Position numbers and translations under genes: made by a program. From Endomychus coccineus (taxonomy: Eukaryota; Arthropoda; Insecta; Coleoptera; Endomychidae): a stretch of DNA of 64,000 bases. Shown here piece after piece: positions 61,030 to 64,000 of this stretch. The stretch's first letter is position 1, and each line of letters begins with the position of its first letter. The DNA is taken from assembly GCA_958510875.1 (NCBI GenBank), contig OY294067.1, positions 33,034,912-33,098,911 of the forward strand, written 5' to 3'. Below the pieces are notes generated by a model. The model was not told where the DNA came from. It did not search any database and worked only from the letters and a program-made list of their open reading frames with translations.

Positions 61030-62235
61030 TTTTGCTCTTCACAGTTGTTGACGCAACGTTTCACAAAAATCATTAGTTGAGGAGACAAAACTATGCAAAT
61101 TCTAGCTATAATAAAATGACATCTCTAAACCGCTAGATTCCTAGGCTATAAATTTAGTATAACCCTGGTTACAGTCCAATAACCTACATTAGGTGAAAGA
61201 AAACAATATGTTGATATAAAAATAAAGCAGTATACTGGATGTCTCACTAAAAACATATGTGTGATTGTCTTTACCGGGTTACGGGATAAACTCTAATTGC
61301 TAACAAACTGTTTTTGTCACCTGGTCATATTGGAAAAATTCATCTTCTCGTCTTAAAATAGGAGCTTCTTTGCCAGTTCAAGCACTAGTAATTACTTCAA
61401 AATTCAAAGTGAAATTGCTGAAAGATAAAGAGGAAATTATTTGTTTTACAAGGCTAACTCCGATTTTAACTTCATGTGTAAAAATTAGCATTTTTGCTTC
61501 GAAAATGACGAATATCTCAGTAAGTGGTGGGTTTAGATAAAATGAATGGTCAATGAGAATAGAGCATAATTATTAGAGATAACCAAATAACATATAATAT
61601 ACAAGATGTTCTATTTGAACGTATCCAGAAAGCTTACACCCAGCATTTTGAATCACCCTGCACACTAATATCAACTAATTTTAAACAGAGTTGAAATAAG
61701 AAACATTTTGCTTGTTTTTGACAAATGAATTGATTGTATACATACTTATTAAAGAACATACAGGGCGTTGAATGTATCTCTCATTTTTTAGAAAGAGGCT
61801 GTAATTCTTGAACAATTCTATATAGACCTCAACAACTGTTTTGGTTGAATTTCAAAGAAGAGGAGAAGCAAAATTGAAACAATATACATAATAACAGTTC
61901 ATAAAAAAAGTAAGTTCGGTTTGTAACGAGCTTATGCGCAAGCCTGTACATTCATGAATAATTTAAGTTTGCAGTATGCAGTCCCTAAAATATTTCAATT
62001 TTTGTATTTAACATTTAACTTGATTTTGGGTATATGCAAGGGGGTCATTTGTCTTTCTTCAACTATCGGATCCCCTAAGTATAAATTAGAAACTGTCTTC
62101 ATAGTTGTTGAATGCGGCAAAATTAATACATTTGAACTCCTTAAAACGTATCTGCGTATGGTGAAATAATTTCTTTGAACCTAGGGACACTTGCAAGAGA
62201 ATTCCTAGCAAAAATAGTAGCATTTGCAACATGTG
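61030..62235. other. No gene recognised
   Basis: AT-rich with terminal scraps (cctgta-type tips) of DNA elements. The frame at 61954-62169 has no recognisable domain. Confidence 0.35.
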
Positions 62236-62289
62236 CTCGAGTTATGAGGGAGAGGGTCTATGAGAATAGACAAATCACAATCATATTGA

Positions 62290-62997
62290 GGCTCCTAACA
62301 GTGCTTAAGGTACTGGAGTCATACACAATCACCTCATAATGTGTACTCGATTGTGTGGAAGAGCTAACGGCACTAGTAAAGAACCCCAGTAGAGTGACAC
62401 TCGTATGGGAGGACGAGGAAACAAGACGATAAGGGACTGAAACTGTCGTCGAACTCGCTAAAGCGGAGGCGGAATAACCACTGATCGAACCAGAGCCAAC
62501 CTGTGGCATTTCTTATGTCACAGCGAAATCTGTAATTCAAAAATGGCTCGAGACAGAGCACCGAGCCTACTGGAGGGAACTGCCCCATATGTCGCACTTC
62601 AAGCGACTAATGGGTGATCTTCAGTAGCAACGAGTGAAAAATCTACCGAGATTCAGCAGACAAGAAATCCTGAACGGACACGTCCACATGGAGGAGTTGC
62701 GGCGTGGAAGAAAAGTCACCCATGCATGTGCTGTGTCAGTGCACGGCATACCGAGGTCATACCTCGGAGACGATAAAATTACTACCGAGGAAATAAGAAG
62801 TATCCCCTTTATCAGGTTACTGAATTTCATAGAATACACCGGACTGGTGAGGAGATAGCTATATGTGAGAGTACAATAGGACGCTAACGACCGTAGTGGA
62901 GTGGGGCTCCCTCTGAGAAGGAGGACCAATCTCACGGGGGAGGGGTTTTGTTCGGTAAGAATCCGGCATACCTCTACTCCTCTTCGCAAAAAAAAAA
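62290..62997 (+). pseudogene. 3' end of an RNase H-type LINE (I-group-like)
   Basis: Broken plus-strand frames match the RNase H domain and C-terminus of insect I-group non-LTR elements: SRVTLVW, VVELAKAEAE, PLIEPEPTCGIS, WLETEHRAYWRELP, RFSRQEI, then SYLGDDKITTEEIRSIP and RLLNFIEYTGL. A GC-rich 3' untranslated segment follows (62855-62985) and then a short A-tract (62988-62997). At least three stops or frameshifts are present. It is a 5'-truncated, old insertion. The minus-strand open frames across it are shadows. Confidence 0.72.
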
Positions 62998-63349
62998 TGC
63001 GTGTGGATTAATTGTATGTAAGACTGGGAATAAAATTTATTTTGCAGGTATTTTCAGAATATCTATACCTTTCCTAGCAAGTCCTCTGTAATCTATTCCG
63101 ATAGAAAATGAAATTTTAAATTTGCTTCATCAACATAACATTTACTTGGGAAGCCATTTTGCAACACACTTTATTCAGTGATAGCACTTTTTTCTATACA
63201 CGCTTATTAACAATCTCACAAGGACAGCAAAGGGACAGGTGTAATATATAATTTTCCACAAGAAAAATCTACATCTCTGTTATTTAACAACAACATTTAC
63301 CATCGTACTTCGTCTCTACTCCAAGCCTTTTGCTGGTGACGTCACACTC

Positions 63350-63442
63350 ATGTTTGTGGTCAGTTTTCAGGCCTTGTTTTATAGAGGATATTGCTTTGAC
63401 GCCACTGACGCGGGTTCGAATCCCATCTCTGGACTTTTTTTT
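63350..63442 (+). other. tRNA-like / SINE-head segment
   Basis: A good Pol III B-box (GGTTCGAATCCC near 63413-63424) is followed by a T-run terminator at 63435-63443. A possible A-box-like stretch (gtggtcag) lies at about 63356. I cannot fold a proper cloverleaf with a paired acceptor stem, so this is probably a tRNA-derived SINE fragment or tRNA pseudogene. Confidence 0.3.
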
Positions 63443-63719
63443 TCATAATTTTACCTTTCTAAGTTATAGACTTAATTACATTCACTACATATTTATTATG
63501 TTAGTTGAAAGCTAGTGAATATATCACAATCATCACAGATAGGACGAGGGAAGGCAGTAATTTACAGATGAGTTAATTTATTTTGAATCAGTATCGTTGA
63601 TTCATGGTAAAAAATAAAAATGTGAAGAAACTCTTCACCAAAGTTTTTTATCCAAACTTCCGAACTGGCCTTTATAAATAGATCAATCAAATAGTCGAGT
63701 CAAATAGGTGTTTCATTAC

Positions 63720-64000
63720 GAAAATCGTATAGATATGGACCGATTCTGATGAAACAAAGTGGATTCGATTCGGGATGACGTCTAGAAGAAAGCTTATCGG
63801 CTAGTTTTTTGTGTAAATTTGTTATTATTTTTTTAAACAAAAAACTGACTAATTTTCTGGCTAATTATTGGGAAAATTTAGTCGGTGGTTTTCGGGGTCG
63901 CTGATTATGATTCTGAACTCAGATTGGCCAAAATCGAACTCCCCAGCTGATAATTGGCCACTTTAATTGGACAAAGTGACCATTTTTTTAAATTTCATCA
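63720..64000. repeat. Edge of a foldback-family repeat
   Basis: Contains ggtcgctgattatgattctgaa at 63897 (one base pair longer than the usual keyword), the same keyword seen in the foldback arms at 25.8 and 50 kb, with AT-rich flanks of similar style. The element runs off the window end. Confidence 0.4.

Noticed and set aside
62258..62989. Minus-strand Ser/Thr-rich open frames
   Set aside because: Antisense of the RNase H-type LINE remnant, whose conserved motifs read on the plus strand.
1..64000. CRISPR arrays, operons or phage-like modules
   Set aside because: Spliced exons, LINEs, Penelope-like elements and mariners show this is animal nuclear DNA; regular short repeats with unique spacers are absent.

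Overview
The window is AT-rich insect-like nuclear DNA, mostly transposable-element sequence. The only host coding sequence I can support is one 126-bp exon on the minus strand (23806-23931), with good splice sites, encoding the first part of RRM2 of a CELF/Bruno-type RNA-binding protein (closest by eye to Bruno-3/CELF). Its neighbouring exons are not visible, so much or all of the window is probably intron of that gene (inference). No bacterial features, rRNA genes or CRISPR arrays were seen. Order and species cannot be fixed from sequence alone; a holometabolous insect such as a beetle is a guess.

Layout. 0.3-4.5 kb: a foldback repeat whose centre holds a Tc1/mariner-superfamily element (1136-3511) with TIRs of about 475 bp and an almost intact two-exon DD41D transposase. 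6.7-8.2 kb: a MITE with 8-bp target duplication, then a Crypton-like tyrosine recombinase gene with one frameshift. 10.2-13.7 kb: foldback repeat, a Penelope-like (PLE) remnant with hammerhead ribozymes at both ends, and a nearly perfect 1.26-kb tandem duplication. 15.7-16.7 kb: a second MITE copy, a ribozyme motif and a 54-bp perfect palindrome. 18.9-21.4 kb: LINE 3' fragments with 161-bp tandem tails. 23.2-23.9 kb: inverted repeat with ribozyme-like motifs, next to the CELF exon. 25.4-31.8 kb: a large foldback split by a 5'-truncated LINE that carries a 1.05-kb internal triplication. 33.0-33.4 kb: hairpin region with a hammerhead core. 37.1-38.8 kb: partly duplicated, degraded Tc1/mariner transposase. 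39.1-40.3 kb: degraded PLE. 41.7-43.4 kb: PLE with a long open RT plus GIY-YIG frame on the minus strand. 44.2-51.8 kb: four large palindromic repeats almost end to end. 54.9 kb: a 171-bp PLE derivative with 14-bp target duplication. 58.0-59.2 kb: dead mariner. 60.8 kb: transposase fragment. 62.3-63.0 kb: RNase-H-type LINE 3' end.

The main theme is Penelope-like retroelements. At least four sequence-distinct terminal families carry hammerhead-type motifs (CUGANGA, a helix II that pairs despite different sequence, then GAAAC), most with the same extra U between core and helix II. One family has a fully paired minimal type I fold. The second theme is long inverted repeats; if transcribed within the host intron they would form long double-stranded RNA hairpins. 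The third is an unclassified MITE family with tip CATAGAGATC and 8-bp target duplications, present as two copies of about 242 bp and one 30-bp residue made only of its tips.
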